64,000 bases of DNA from Aliiroseovarius sediminilitoris (GCF_900109955.1 NZ_FOJB01000003.1:62001-126000); one strand, 5' to 3'. Positions 1 through 8,542 are shown, counted from the first letter of the stretch. Translations and numbers: made by a program. The notes: generated from the letters alone by a model not told the origin.

Positions 1-598
1 TGGTTTCCCGCTCCTGACTGACATAAGCCAATTGGTCCTGTTTGGCGCTGATCTGTGCTTCAACCCCGGAAATCTGATTGCGGAATTGCAAGATACGTTC
101 CGCCAGTTGTTCCTTGCGACCGTTCAACACCTCGCGTCGGGCCACAAAAATCTCGCGCTGGCCTTTGAAATGCTGGGTCAGGTCGATATCCGGCAGATAA
201 GGGCTGTCAATATTGAAGACGGGCGCTGCGAGTTCCTGATATTCTGCGTCCAGCCGGGCTTCGCGGGTGACAACCTCGGACAGACGGTTGCGATAAATCT
301 CAAGATTGATTTGCAGCAGGCTGGGATCGAGCCGCAGCAGCACGTCGCCCTTGCGCACCACATCGCCGTCTTTGACCAGTATTTCCTGAACCACGCCGCC
401 ATCCAGGCTTTGCACCTGCTTGGGCAGGCCGCGCACGACCACCTTTCCCGGCGCGATCACCGCGCCTGTGATCAGCGTTGTGGACATCCAGACAAAGGCC
501 GAAACCAGCAGTGCCAGACTGGCCAGCGCGCCCAGATAGACGGGAGTCGCCAGACCGGTCTTGATCGGCGCATGAGGGGCGGATACGGGATTGGCCAT
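1..598 (-). CDS. HlyD-family type I secretion membrane fusion protein (partial, C-terminus beyond window)
   Basis: Periplasmic adaptor of a type I secretion system: it would link the inner-membrane ABC exporter (next gene upstream, 602-2344) to a TolC-like outer-membrane channel. Translation from the ATG at 598 starts MANPVSAPHAPIKTG, then has one hydrophobic segment (about residues 19-40), then the biotinyl-lipoyl-like stretch (GAVIAPGKVVVRGLPKQVQ, then an acidic/glycine turn with VVQEILVKDGDVVRKGD) typical of HlyD/PrtE proteins. A charged helical region (EVLNGRKEQLAERILQFR) follows and would form the adaptor coiled coil. The reading frame is open to base 1, so about 200 residues are visible of a usual 400-480. 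It begins 3 bp past the exporter stop, so the two are cotranscribed. No RTX-type substrate is visible in the window. Confidence 0.9.
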   Translation of the reverse strand, partial: MANPVSAPHAPIKTGLATPVYLGALASLALLVSAFVWMSTTLITGAVIAPGKVVVRGLPKQVQSLDGGVVQEILVKDGDVVRKGDVLLRLDPSLLQINLEIYRNRLSEVVTREARLDAEYQELAAPVFNIDSPYLPDIDLTQHFKGQREIFVARREVLNGRKEQLAERILQFRNQISGVEAQISAKQDQLAYVSQERET

Positions 599-601
599 CG
601 C

Positions 602-2344
602 CTATACCTCGAACACAGAGCTGGGGGCGGCAGTGGGCCGCTGTGGTGTGGCGTGTTGCAGCACGTCTTCCTTCAATCCGAACCGGCCGACTTTGCCTTC
701 GTGCAGGATCAAGATCTTGTTCACGGCCTGAATGACACTGGGACGGTGCGCCATCACCAAAACGGTGCAGCCTTTCTTGCGCATGCCGATGACGGCACTG
801 GCCAAAGCCTCGTCCCCTTTCGCGTCGAGGTTGGAGTTCGGCTCGTCCAGCACCAACAGACGCGGGCTTCCGTAAAGCGCGCGCGCCAGGCCAAGACGTT
901 GTGTCTGCCCGCCCGACAAGGGTTGTTCGGTGGTGCCCACATAGGTCGTATAGCCCTGCGGCATCTTCAGGATCATGTCATGCACACCCGCAATCTGCGC
1001 AGCCTCGATGACATCCTCGTCGCGTGCATCAGGGTCAAACCGCGCGATGTTCTCGGCAATGGTGCCGGGCAACATTTCGACCCGTTGCGGCAGATAGCCG
1101 ATATGCCCGCCCAAATCTTCATTGTGCCATTGGTTCAGCGTCGCACCGTCCAACCGAACTTCGCCGTGGTCGGGTTGCCACAAACCCACAAGAAGACGGG
1201 CAAGACTGGATTTGCCCGCCGCACTGCTGCCGACAACACCCAGCCCGTCCCCCGGTTCAAGTTCGAAGCTGATCCGTTCCAGAATGCGGGGCCGGTCGCT
1301 GACCAACGAGTTTTTCGGTGTCAGTTTCGTGACGTTCTTCACCACCAGATGCCCCTTGGGCTCTGGCAGATCGAAACCGCTTTGCGGGTCGGGAATGTAA
1401 TCCATCGCATCTTTCAAACGGCGATGCGCATCGCCCGCCCTGCCGATCGTGCGCCAGTGAGCGATCACCTGATCGACAGGTGCCAATGCGCGCCCGGCGA
1501 CGATCGAGGTCGCGATGATCATCCCGGCCGAGATTTCCTGCGCCAGCGCCAGATAGGCCCCGACGGTCAGCAAAGTGGATTGCAGCAGCAGCCGGAAGGA
1601 CTTGGAAAACGCTGCCACGATCTCGGACCGGTCGCCGCCGGTTTGATAATGGCCCAGGCTGTTTTGATGCAGCCCGCTCCACCGGTCCGTCACCTTGTCC
1701 AGCATCCCAAGGGCCAGGACGGCTTCGGCATTGCGACGCGTGCGTTCCACGAATGACCGCTCGACCCCTTCACTGTTTCCGGCGTTCTTGATGGGATCGC
1801 GCGATGCGAAGCGGTTGATGATTGCCGCAATGATCACGATGATCGCACCCCCAACCGTCAACCAGCCCAGCCACGGGTGGATAAAAAACACGACCGCCAG
1901 AAAAATTGGGATCCACGGCAGATCAAACAGGCCCAGAATGGCGGGGCTGGCCAGAAAGGCACGGATAACGGCCAGATCCTGCACCGGGTTGTAATGTTCC
2001 TTGTTGTCCACAAATCCTGACCGCAGCCAGAAGCCAAAGGCATCAGCACCAACCGCCTGATCCATCCGGTAGCTTGCGCGCGACAAAAGCCGGGCGCGCA
2101 GAAATTCGTAAACACCCAGAAATGCGTAAAGGATCACGACGATGACAAACAGCCCCTGCAACGTGGCAACGGACCCGCTGGACAGCACACGGTCATACAC
2201 CTGAAGCATATAAAGCGGACCCGTCAGCATCAGCAGATTGATCGCGGCACTGAACAAACCAACCGTCAGAAACGCCCGGCGCAGGCGCGAAAGCTCTTTC
2301 TTATAGGGATTTTTCTTGGACTTCACAGAAAACTGTTCTGACAA
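602..2344 (-). CDS. Type I secretion system permease/ATPase (PrtD/HasD family)
   Basis: Inner-membrane ABC exporter that energises one-step secretion of unfolded proteins. It has 580 residues, normal for PrtD-type exporters without an N-terminal C39-like domain. The N-terminal half has several membrane segments (about residues 25-45, 60-80, 140-180, 245-285). The ATPase half has Walker A GVVGSSAAGKSS near residue 370, signature LSGGQTQRLGLARAL near 480, Walker B LLVLDEP followed by the NSNLD D-loop usual in this family, and a switch histidine in VMAHRPS. The HlyD adaptor follows 3 bp later. The substrate is not identifiable here; the neighbouring subtilase and PAP2 genes lack signal peptides, so one of them being the cargo is only a guess. 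Confidence 0.93.
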   Translation of the reverse strand: MSEQFSVKSKKNPYKKELSRLRRAFLTVGLFSAAINLLMLTGPLYMLQVYDRVLSSGSVATLQGLFVIVVILYAFLGVYEFLRARLLSRASYRMDQAVGADAFGFWLRSGFVDNKEHYNPVQDLAVIRAFLASPAILGLFDLPWIPIFLAVVFFIHPWLGWLTVGGAIIVIIAAIINRFASRDPIKNAGNSEGVERSFVERTRRNAEAVLALGMLDKVTDRWSGLHQNSLGHYQTGGDRSEIVAAFSKSFRLLLQSTLLTVGAYLALAQEISAGMIIATSIVAGRALAPVDQVIAHWRTIGRAGDAHRRLKDAMDYIPDPQSGFDLPEPKGHLVVKNVTKLTPKNSLVSDRPRILERISFELEPGDGLGVVGSSAAGKSSLARLLVGLWQPDHGEVRLDGATLNQWHNEDLGGHIGYLPQRVEMLPGTIAENIARFDPDARDEDVIEAAQIAGVHDMILKMPQGYTTYVGTTEQPLSGGQTQRLGLARALYGSPRLLVLDEPNSNLDAKGDEALASAVIGMRKKGCTVLVMAHRPSVIQAVNKILILHEGKVGRFGLKEDVLQHATPQRPTAAPSSVFEV

Positions 2345-2449
2345 TCAATTATCCCCATAGGTATCTGCGTCGATAATGCGACCAGTTTGTTCACATGTTC
2401 GGGGTGATGCAAGAACTGAACAATGGTCGTGGTCAATTAGTCCAGTGTT

Positions 2450-2490
2450 GTGCAAAAAACAACGCGCCGCGGATCATCCGGGGCGCGTTT
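2450..2490. terminator. Bidirectional rho-independent terminator
   Basis: AACGCGCC (2461-2468) pairs with GGCGCGTT (2482-2489). Read on the minus strand the stem is followed by TTTTTT (within 2453-2459), suiting termination of the small membrane-protein gene at 2525-2722. On the plus strand it is followed by TGTTTTG. Confidence 0.75.
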
Positions 2491-2524
2491 GTTTTGAAGG
2501 CCGTTGTGGTTCGAAATCAGACGG

Positions 2525-2722
2525 TCAGCTTTGCGGCTCGTCCGAACCATTCAGGATATAGTCGCGGATCAAACGCAACATGGCGATGCTGACAAGCGCC
2601 GAGGCCGTGCCAACGGAGCTGTAGAACCAAAGCGCCATCCAGATCGAATAGCCGTTCAGAAGGGCGGCGATGGCTGTGCCAAGCCCAACAAGCATTCCAA
2701 GACCAAGAACACCAATTACCAT
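2525..2722 (-). CDS. Small two-helix membrane protein, unknown function
   Basis: About 65 residues with two hydrophobic stretches (IGVLGLGMLVGLGTAIAALL and MALWFYSSVGTASALVSIAML) separated by a short polar loop, then a basic/polar tail ending in DEPQS. The ATG at 2722 is preferred because GGGAG lies 6 nt upstream; an in-frame TTG lies two codons earlier. A terminator follows directly downstream, which supports it being a real transcribed gene. I do not recognise a family. It sits between the type I exporter and the regulator region and is transcribed separately from the exporter. Confidence 0.6.
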   Translation of the reverse strand: MVIGVLGLGMLVGLGTAIAALLNGYSIWMALWFYSSVGTASALVSIAMLRLIRDYILNGSDEPQS

Positions 2723-3547
2723 GTTCAACTCCCGTCCGTGCGGTTGATCGCCAAACTGCGCGACCTCGCAGAGATCATTCCTTCGATTCCATTACGCTCC
2801 ACCCTGCGGAGCATTCGTGGCACAATTAAGGCGCGAGCGCCTGTTCTTCAGGGTTGAAAAACGATAGCCGCGGGTCGCAGGGGTGGCGATGCGCGGCAGT
2901 TTGTTCCGACCTGAGTGGTAACGACACTATACATGAAATCAACCAGTGCGGGAGTCCCGCCAAACAGAAACTTTTAAACAAGCGAGACAGTGCCGATTTG
3001 CCGCGCGCGGTTCATTGACTGCGACCCGCCAGATCGTCGCGCCGAAATATTCGAAAGAATATATCGCAATTCGCCTAGCTGTTGTTTCCACGCGACTTTT
3101 TCCGACGGTTTTTATCGGGTGCTCCTTTGGTCTTTTTGGCAAAAACCTTACCCGCTTTCCTGTTGTCTCGCAGCCACATTCAAAAACAGCATGGTCTGTG
3201 ACCCGCGACACACCCGGTCTGCAAAACCGAATCACTTTGCCGGTTTATGGCGCCGGGAAGCGGTCCTCTTGGGCAGGTTCACGGACCCTGAGCCGCAGCA
3301 AAAAGGTCAAGACATTGCCCTTGAGCCACAGAAATCCGGCCTCTTTCAATCCCCGAATGGCCCTGCCCCGCTGTATTCACGCCCGTTTCACGCTGTGATT
3401 ACGGCTATGGCCCAGTGTGCCATCAGGGTTATCATCCGTGGGAGTGCACAATTGTTATCAGAGCATTTTTTGCAAGAAATGCCGAGTTTGGGTAGTATTT
3501 CGAAACAATCTTTTGTGCTTGCCACAAAGGTTTCCGAAGGAACACCA
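2723..3547. other. Gene-free region upstream of the SARP-like regulator
   Basis: About 820 bp with no convincing gene. Reading frames are open on both strands, but their translations are rich in Arg/Pro/Cys and match no family I know. The regulator frame is open back to 2990, yet translation before 3548 looks non-coding and the only good ribosome site is at 3548. The region is less GC-rich and more variable than its neighbours; it probably holds the regulator promoter and long leader. Confidence 0.5.
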
Positions 3548-5332
3548 ATGGACGCTGATCATTCCCGCCAACACGACCTGGACATCTTCTTGTTCGGGCC
3601 TCTGGCCGTGCAAGATGGGGCTGGCAACCACTTCACCCCGAAAAACCAGAAATCCAAGGCTGTTCTGGCCATGTTGGCCCTTGCCCCGCGCGGGTCGCGG
3701 TCACGCGTCTGGTTGCGCGACAAGTTGTGGAGCGACCGGGGCGAGGATCAGGCATCAGCCAGTCTGCGTCAGGCGCTGCTCGACATTCGTAAATGCTTCG
3801 GCGCGGATAAGAAGGACATTCTCAGCGCCGATAAATACTCCGTCTCGCTGGACCTGTCGCGCATCCGCGTTGATGCCATCGACCTGATGGACAAGGTGGA
3901 ACAGGGCGAAGTGACACCGCCCGTCGGTCTCGAAGCGGTTTCGGAGCATTTTCTGGAAGGGTTCGACATCTGCGATCCCGAGTTCGAAAGCTGGCTGACG
4001 TTAGAACGCCAGATTTGGGAACAGCGGCTGGTGGATCACGACAGTGACAACAAAGCCGAAACCCCGCCTGAAATGTCAGCCGATGCTTTGGGCCTGTCGC
4101 GCGGCCCGTCTTCGCCTGATCCCGTGATCAGCGCGCAGATGAACGTCTCGGACCCTACCCAGCCCAAACAGGCGGCCACGTGGGCCATCGGGGTGCAAAG
4201 TGGCATGGCCGGGGATGCACATGCCGGGCTTCTGATTGACAAACTGACCCGAAACCTGCGCGAAATGGGCCGTGTGCCCAGCGTGCGCACCTTTGAAAAC
4301 CAGCCCTTGTCGCAAATGCGCAGCGAGTTTGGCCAGGTCGAAATCCCGTTGGTTCTGCGGGTGACGGAACTTGACCAAGGCCCGTCGGTCCGCCTGTCGG
4401 TCGAGCTTTTGACAGGCAAGGATGGCGTGACCGTCTGGTCGTCCAGTCAGGCTTTCGCCCCCAACGATTTCGCCCAACCCGCCTGCCCGGCCCTGAACGG
4501 GCTTGTATCGCACGCGGTGATCCAGATCGGGCGTCATTTGCAAATGCACGCAACCAGCCCGCAAATGGCAGGCGCCGGGCAATTGATCGAATGTATCTAT
4601 CAGATGTTCGGGCTTTCGGTGAACGAGCTGTCCAGCGCCGAGGACAAACTGGCGCATCTTTTGAAGGTGCAACCCAACGCGCAAACCTATGCGTGGATGG
4701 CCTTTGCCAAGTCTTTTCAGGTTGGCCAACGGTTCACGCCCGACGCCGCCGCGCAGATTTCCGAAGCGCAGTATTACGCGACCCGCGCGCTGGAAGAAGA
4801 CGAGTTCGACCCGCTCGTGCTGTCCCTCGCCGCGCATATCCATTCCTATCTGTTCAGCGAATTTGACATGGCCGCGTCACTGTTCGAACGCGCATTGAAG
4901 ATCGACCCCGAACAGGCGATCGGCTGGGATCTTTACGCCACGATGAACGCCTATGCAGGCGACACGCGGAAATCTCTGGCCATGGCATCCTGGGCGCAGC
5001 ATTTAGGGTCTAACACGCCGATCAGTTACTATTTCGACACCACGAAATGTATCGCCGCCGCCCTGGCGGGCGATCATACCGCCGCCATAGAAGCGGGCGA
5101 AAAGGCGCTGGTGCAACGACCCAAGTTCAATTCGATCCTGCGCTATCTGATTTCCAGTCACGCCCATCTTGGCAACGTCCAGATGGTCGAAAGCCTGCGC
5201 CACAAACTGGTCGAAATCGAACCTGATTTCTCGACCGGAGTGCTGCGCGGATCGGGCTATCCGGGGCTGGCCACGGAGGGCGGTCGCCAGTTTCTTCTGG
5301 GGCTGAGCAAGGCCGGATTTGACCGTGATTAA
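3548..5332 (+). CDS. SARP/BTAD-like transcriptional regulator with TPR region
   Basis: Predicted cytoplasmic DNA-binding regulator of 594 residues. The N-terminal ~90 residues (LDIFLFGPLAVQDGAG, then KAVLAMLALAPRGSRSR, RDKLWSDRGEDQASASLRQAL) match the OmpR-type winged helix of SARP/BTAD activators, followed by a bacterial transcriptional activation-like segment (EHFLEGFDICDPEFESWL, ERQIWEQRL). Residues about 210-340 resemble the adenylate-cyclase/TolB-like middle domain seen in alphaproteobacterial members. The C-terminal half has TPR-like helices (ATRALEEDEFDPLVLSLAAHIH, ASLFERALKIDPEQAIGWDLY). The ATG at 3548 follows GAAGGAA. It lies 15 bp upstream of the PAP2 gene in the same direction, so it probably heads and controls the 3.5-8.4 kb cluster. 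Confidence 0.8.
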   Translation: MDADHSRQHDLDIFLFGPLAVQDGAGNHFTPKNQKSKAVLAMLALAPRGSRSRVWLRDKLWSDRGEDQASASLRQALLDIRKCFGADKKDILSADKYSVSLDLSRIRVDAIDLMDKVEQGEVTPPVGLEAVSEHFLEGFDICDPEFESWLTLERQIWEQRLVDHDSDNKAETPPEMSADALGLSRGPSSPDPVISAQMNVSDPTQPKQAATWAIGVQSGMAGDAHAGLLIDKLTRNLREMGRVPSVRTFENQPLSQMRSEFGQVEIPLVLRVTELDQGPSVRLSVELLTGKDGVTVWSSSQAFAPNDFAQPACPALNGLVSHAVIQIGRHLQMHATSPQMAGAGQLIECIYQMFGLSVNELSSAEDKLAHLLKVQPNAQTYAWMAFAKSFQVGQRFTPDAAAQISEAQYYATRALEEDEFDPLVLSLAAHIHSYLFSEFDMAASLFERALKIDPEQAIGWDLYATMNAYAGDTRKSLAMASWAQHLGSNTPISYYFDTTKCIAAALAGDHTAAIEAGEKALVQRPKFNSILRYLISSHAHLGNVQMVESLRHKLVEIEPDFSTGVLRGSGYPGLATEGGRQFLLGLSKAGFDRD

Positions 5333-5347
5333 CAAACAGGGGATGAC

Positions 5348-6298
5348 ATGATGAAAGACCGGGCCGACACTATCCATGAATGTGGCTCTATCGCTGAATT
5401 TCTGAGCCTTGCGCAGATCACCGTAGGCCCAAATGGCCTTCAGTTTGATGATGCCACCGACAAGATCGCCGAGATCTCGGTCGAAAGCCGCACAGGCGCG
5501 CAGGGCGCAGGCGGCGTCAGCGCAGTCAGGATGGTTCTGAACAAATCCGCCTTCAACAAATCGGCGCTGAACAAGAACAAAAACAAGAATAAAAACAAGA
5601 ACAAGAACAAACTTCAGGCCCCAAGCGCCCAAGGGGCCAGCGGCGCCTTGATGCCCACGGACGCCCTGTTGCGTCTGCACCGTGCTGGTGCTGCCGATCT
5701 GGGCGCACGACTGCCGGATGAATGGACCAACATCACCCTGCCGCCGCCGCCCGGCCCGGATCACAGTCGGTTGGAAACTCTGCTGCTCTTGGCCATGCAG
5801 CGCAATATCGACGAACGCAAAATGCGTATTCCCGATATCATACAAGAAGCTACGCTGGATCTGACCGCCTTCACCCGCCCGCTTGGCATTGACGGGCTGT
5901 CGGGGTTTGAAAACACCGAGGCGCTGTTTCTGGAACTTTTGACCGTCACTGAATATATCGGGCTTTATTACAAGGGTCTCTTCGGGCGGCTTCGACCCAA
6001 CCAGATTGAACCGCGCCTGCGTCCCGTCCTGCCCAACCCGGCGCACGAGGCCTATCCCAGCAACCATTCCTTCCAGTGTCACACGCTGGCCTTCGCGTTC
6101 AACACGATCCTGCCGGAACATCCCGCCACGCAGGTCTTGTCCGAAGCCGCGTTGAACGTGGCGCAAAACCGGGAATGGGCCGGGCTGCATTATCCCAGCG
6201 ATACGGCTGCCGGACTGCTTCTGGCGAAACGATTTGCACCCCTGTTCGCCGAGGCTTTCGCCGACCGCTATCAGACCGTGCAGCAAGAATGGATCTGA
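5348..6298 (+). CDS. Vanadium-haloperoxidase/PAP2-fold protein with an (Asn-Lys) repeat
   Basis: 316 residues. The C-terminal half carries all three PAP2/haloperoxidase motifs: K209..R216-P217 (YYKGLFGRLRP), PSNH at 237-240 in place of PSGH, and R275-x5-H281-x3-D285 (REWAGLHYPSD). These residues bind phosphate or vanadate, so the enzyme is either an acid phosphatase or a haloperoxidase-like oxidase. It has no signal peptide and no obvious set of membrane helices, unlike lipid PAP2 phosphatases, which favours a soluble enzyme. Residues 65-88 hold NKSAFNKSAL followed by seven Asn-Lys dipeptides, likely a disordered cationic linker. AGGGG at 5338-5342 fits the starts at 5348 or 5351. It is flanked closely by the regulator and the subtilase. 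Confidence 0.8.
   Translation: MMKDRADTIHECGSIAEFLSLAQITVGPNGLQFDDATDKIAEISVESRTGAQGAGGVSAVRMVLNKSAFNKSALNKNKNKNKNKNKNKLQAPSAQGASGALMPTDALLRLHRAGAADLGARLPDEWTNITLPPPPGPDHSRLETLLLLAMQRNIDERKMRIPDIIQEATLDLTAFTRPLGIDGLSGFENTEALFLELLTVTEYIGLYYKGLFGRLRPNQIEPRLRPVLPNPAHEAYPSNHSFQCHTLAFAFNTILPEHPATQVLSEAALNVAQNREWAGLHYPSDTAAGLLLAKRFAPLFAEAFADRYQTVQQEWI
5570..5611 (+). repeat. Hexanucleotide (AACAAG)7 tandem tract coding (Asn-Lys)7
   Basis: Seven imperfect copies of AACAAG, with AAC/AAT and AAG/AAA swaps, lie in frame in the PAP2-fold gene. The unit is six bases, so copy-number change would alter linker length and not the frame. Synonymous divergence between copies suggests the dipeptide is kept at protein level. 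Confidence 0.9.
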
Positions 6299-6311
6299 GG
6301 GGCCGAAGAAT

Positions 6312-7868
6312 ATGAACACCGCAATCTCAAAATGCGCCGGGGCAGAGCAAGTCGAGGAAAGCAGCTATTATTACCTGTGGCACCTTGTGTCGCTGGGCGT
6401 GCTGACGCCCGACAAGGCGCAGACGGGTTTTGCCGATACGCTGTGGGACACTCTGGCGGCCAGGGCCGAGGCGACGCCTTCGACCGTTGTTCTGATCGAT
6501 GTCGGATGCAGCTTTGCCCACCCGAACCTGAAAGACCGGGTCGATGCAGCGCGCTCGCTCGACTTCACCGGAACGCCCTATGGGGCGCGTCTGGCGACTG
6601 GGTCGAGTGGCGAGCAGAAGAACTTTGCCGGGTTGTCGGTCGATGGCTTGCATCTTGACGGGCTGGACGCTGATGAACGCGCGATGTTCGATGAGGTGGT
6701 CCAGCATCTGACCGACAGCACCGGCGAGCTGCGCCCCTTTGGCGACACCGAAGCCAGATTTGCGTCGCATGGCACCGCCGTCAGCGGACTGATCGTCGGC
6801 GGGCCGGAACATTGCTACGCGAAGGACGATAATCCCTCGGTCGGGGTGATCCCTTATTTCGGGGTCGATCCGTTTTCAACCCTGATTTCGCTGCGCACCG
6901 GGTTTGACAATGACCCGCTGCAATTCATCGCAGCCCTGCTTTATGCCTGGCACCAAAAGCCCGACGTGATCGTGATGCCGCGCGGCTTGCCGGACCCTGA
7001 CGCCTCGGTCGTGACACCCAAGGACGATTTCAAGGCCGAGCTGCAAAGTTGGGCCAATCGCGAAGCCGCCGACCTTCTGCACCGGATCGAAGTGTTGACC
7101 GCCAAAGCCTCGCCCCATGATCCCACCGCGCCACAAGTGTCCGAAACCGGGCGCCACCTGTGGCATGTGGTGCAGGCGCTGTTCATCGCGATCAGCAAAC
7201 ACGTTCCCATTGTCTGCGCCGCTGGAAATGAAGGCGAAAGCCAATTGCTGTTCCCCGCCAATCTTGCAAATCGTGAAAACGGCATCATCGCCGTGGGGGC
7301 TGTGTCGGGTCAGGGCTATCGCTCTGGCTATTCCAATTACGGTGACGGCCTGACGCTGGTTGCCCCGTCAGATGATATGGAGGTCTTCAACCGCCACCAA
7401 TTGCGGGAAACGCCAAAACGGGTGGACAAGATCGGGTATCTGAAACCCGACAGCGCGATGGCAGTGTCCTATAGCCGCAAGGGATTGCTGAGCACCGACA
7501 TTCCCGGAAGTTTCGGATATGACGGGGCAGGAAGCGAAGATCCAGACATGCCAGTCGAGCTGGCGAAGAGCGGGTTCTACACTCAGTTTGGCGGCACCTC
7601 TGGCGCCTCGGCGCTGGTCGGCGGCGTGGTGGCGCTGGTGCGCCGGGCCGAACGGTTGTCGGGCAGCGGCAAGGGTCCACGCGACGGGTGCGATCTGAAA
7701 ACGCTTCTGATGACCACTGCGCGTCGTGACATGCCGATGATGGGCACAACGTTGCCCCTGAAATCCGACTGCATGAATGTTGCCAATGAAGACGCCGACG
7801 CGTTCGAGACTTTTTTTGGCGCCGGGCTGATTGACGCCAAAGCCGCCGTGACCGCCGCGCTGAACTGA
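6312..7868 (+). CDS. Subtilisin-like serine protease (S8), no signal peptide or propeptide
   Basis: 518 residues with a complete subtilase centre: Asp63 (VVLIDVG, where D-T/S-G is usual), His153 (SHGTAVSGLIVGG), oxyanion Asn306 (CAAGNEGES) and Ser430 (GGTSGASALVGG, with Leu where Pro is usual). The catalytic Asp lies only 63 residues from the start. The N-terminus is polar with no signal peptide, so there is no room for the usual ~80-residue I9 propeptide. Insertions between His and Asn (about residues 160-290) are longer than in secreted subtilisins. The ATG at 6312 lies 13 bp after the PAP2-fold gene. A strong terminator follows at 7886. The stand-alone I9-like gene at 8177 may supply the missing chaperone/inhibitor; that is inference. 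Confidence 0.88.
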   Translation: MNTAISKCAGAEQVEESSYYYLWHLVSLGVLTPDKAQTGFADTLWDTLAARAEATPSTVVLIDVGCSFAHPNLKDRVDAARSLDFTGTPYGARLATGSSGEQKNFAGLSVDGLHLDGLDADERAMFDEVVQHLTDSTGELRPFGDTEARFASHGTAVSGLIVGGPEHCYAKDDNPSVGVIPYFGVDPFSTLISLRTGFDNDPLQFIAALLYAWHQKPDVIVMPRGLPDPDASVVTPKDDFKAELQSWANREAADLLHRIEVLTAKASPHDPTAPQVSETGRHLWHVVQALFIAISKHVPIVCAAGNEGESQLLFPANLANRENGIIAVGAVSGQGYRSGYSNYGDGLTLVAPSDDMEVFNRHQLRETPKRVDKIGYLKPDSAMAVSYSRKGLLSTDIPGSFGYDGAGSEDPDMPVELAKSGFYTQFGGTSGASALVGGVVALVRRAERLSGSGKGPRDGCDLKTLLMTTARRDMPMMGTTLPLKSDCMNVANEDADAFETFFGAGLIDAKAAVTAALN

Positions 7869-7885
7869 GCCGCGACAAGCCGCCA

Positions 7886-7919
7886 AAGCCGCCGGCCATG
7901 ACCCCGGCGGCTTTTTCTT
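7886..7919 (+). terminator. Rho-independent terminator after the subtilase
   Basis: AAGCCGCCGG (7886-7895) pairs perfectly with CCGGCGGCTT (7904-7913) around an 8-nt loop, followed by TTTCTTG. It ends the regulator/PAP2/subtilase transcript, so the I9-like gene at 8177 must have its own promoter in 7920-8170. Confidence 0.85.
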
Positions 7920-8176
7920 GCGCGCGTCCCGCTGAATTCACGCAAATCTGCCCGAAATTCACGTTTAATAACGCAATATTCACGCCACCCTTTCGCCCCG
8001 TTTATGCCCCGGCGTCATATTATACAGGCGTTCTGAGGAACCCGTTTGGCGAAAGCCATTTTTATCACCTGTTCCTTTCCAAACCCCAGGCTGGTTTCTC
8101 AGTTCGCACCAGAGATTCAGACCCAAGACCCGATGATACCAACCCGATAACCGACCTGATGAACCGAGGTATGACC

Positions 8177-8434
8177 ATGCAAAAACTGGACCCGAAACTG
8201 AAAGACCGGATGGAAAGTCTGACAGGAAATTCTCATCCCGTGCTGATCACCTGCCATGATGATTGCGATCTTCTGATGGATCACCTGAACAAGAACGGTG
8301 TCATGGTCGACGACAATATGGCCGAGATCCAGTTGCTTGTGGCGGATCTGACATCGCGACAGATCGAAGATCTGCTCAACCATGATACGGTCGCCCAGAT
8401 CGCACTGGACGATGATGGTAGCGTGTTCCAGTAA
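8177..8434 (+). CDS. Stand-alone I9/subtilisin-propeptide-like small protein
   Basis: 85 residues, MQKLDPKLKDRMES at the start. The middle and end read HPVLITCHDDCDLLMDHL, then a Gly turn, AEIQLLVADLTSRQIEDLL and VAQIALDDDGSVFQ. This is the I9 propeptide pattern: a strand, a helix with a Gly-containing turn, a strand, 'lt..qi..L' helix, and 'V..IelD' strand. Such domains fold and then inhibit subtilases. There is no signal peptide. The ATG at 8177 sits 6 nt after GAGGT; an ATG at 8171 touches that site and is less likely. It lies 308 bp after the subtilase, beyond a terminator and before its own terminator. The I9 assignment is by pattern only. Confidence 0.65.
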   Translation: MQKLDPKLKDRMESLTGNSHPVLITCHDDCDLLMDHLNKNGVMVDDNMAEIQLLVADLTSRQIEDLLNHDTVAQIALDDDGSVFQ

Positions 8435-8507
8435 CCTTCGCCGTGCGGCCGTCATCGGCAATGCCGGTGCCGGTGGGCCGCACAACGCAGGCGATGGAAC
8501 ACACGTA

Positions 8508-8541
8508 AACGGGTCGGTTTCTCCCGCCGACCCGTTTTCTT
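8508..8541 (+). terminator. Rho-independent terminator after the I9-like gene
   Basis: AACGGGTCGG (8508-8517) pairs with CCGACCCGTT (8527-8536), followed by TTCTTG. The convergent ProC-like gene ends at 8543, so the hairpin sits between the two 3' ends. Confidence 0.8.
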
Positions 8542-8542
8542 G

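Noticed and set aside
32-1756. Long plus-strand open frame over the type I secretion genes
   Set aside because: It is antisense to clear HlyD and ABC exporter sequences; its translation is rich in Arg, Gln and His and matches no family.
2990-3547. N-terminal extension of the SARP-like regulator
   Set aside because: In frame, but composition is non-coding and the only good ribosome site and conserved start are at 3548.
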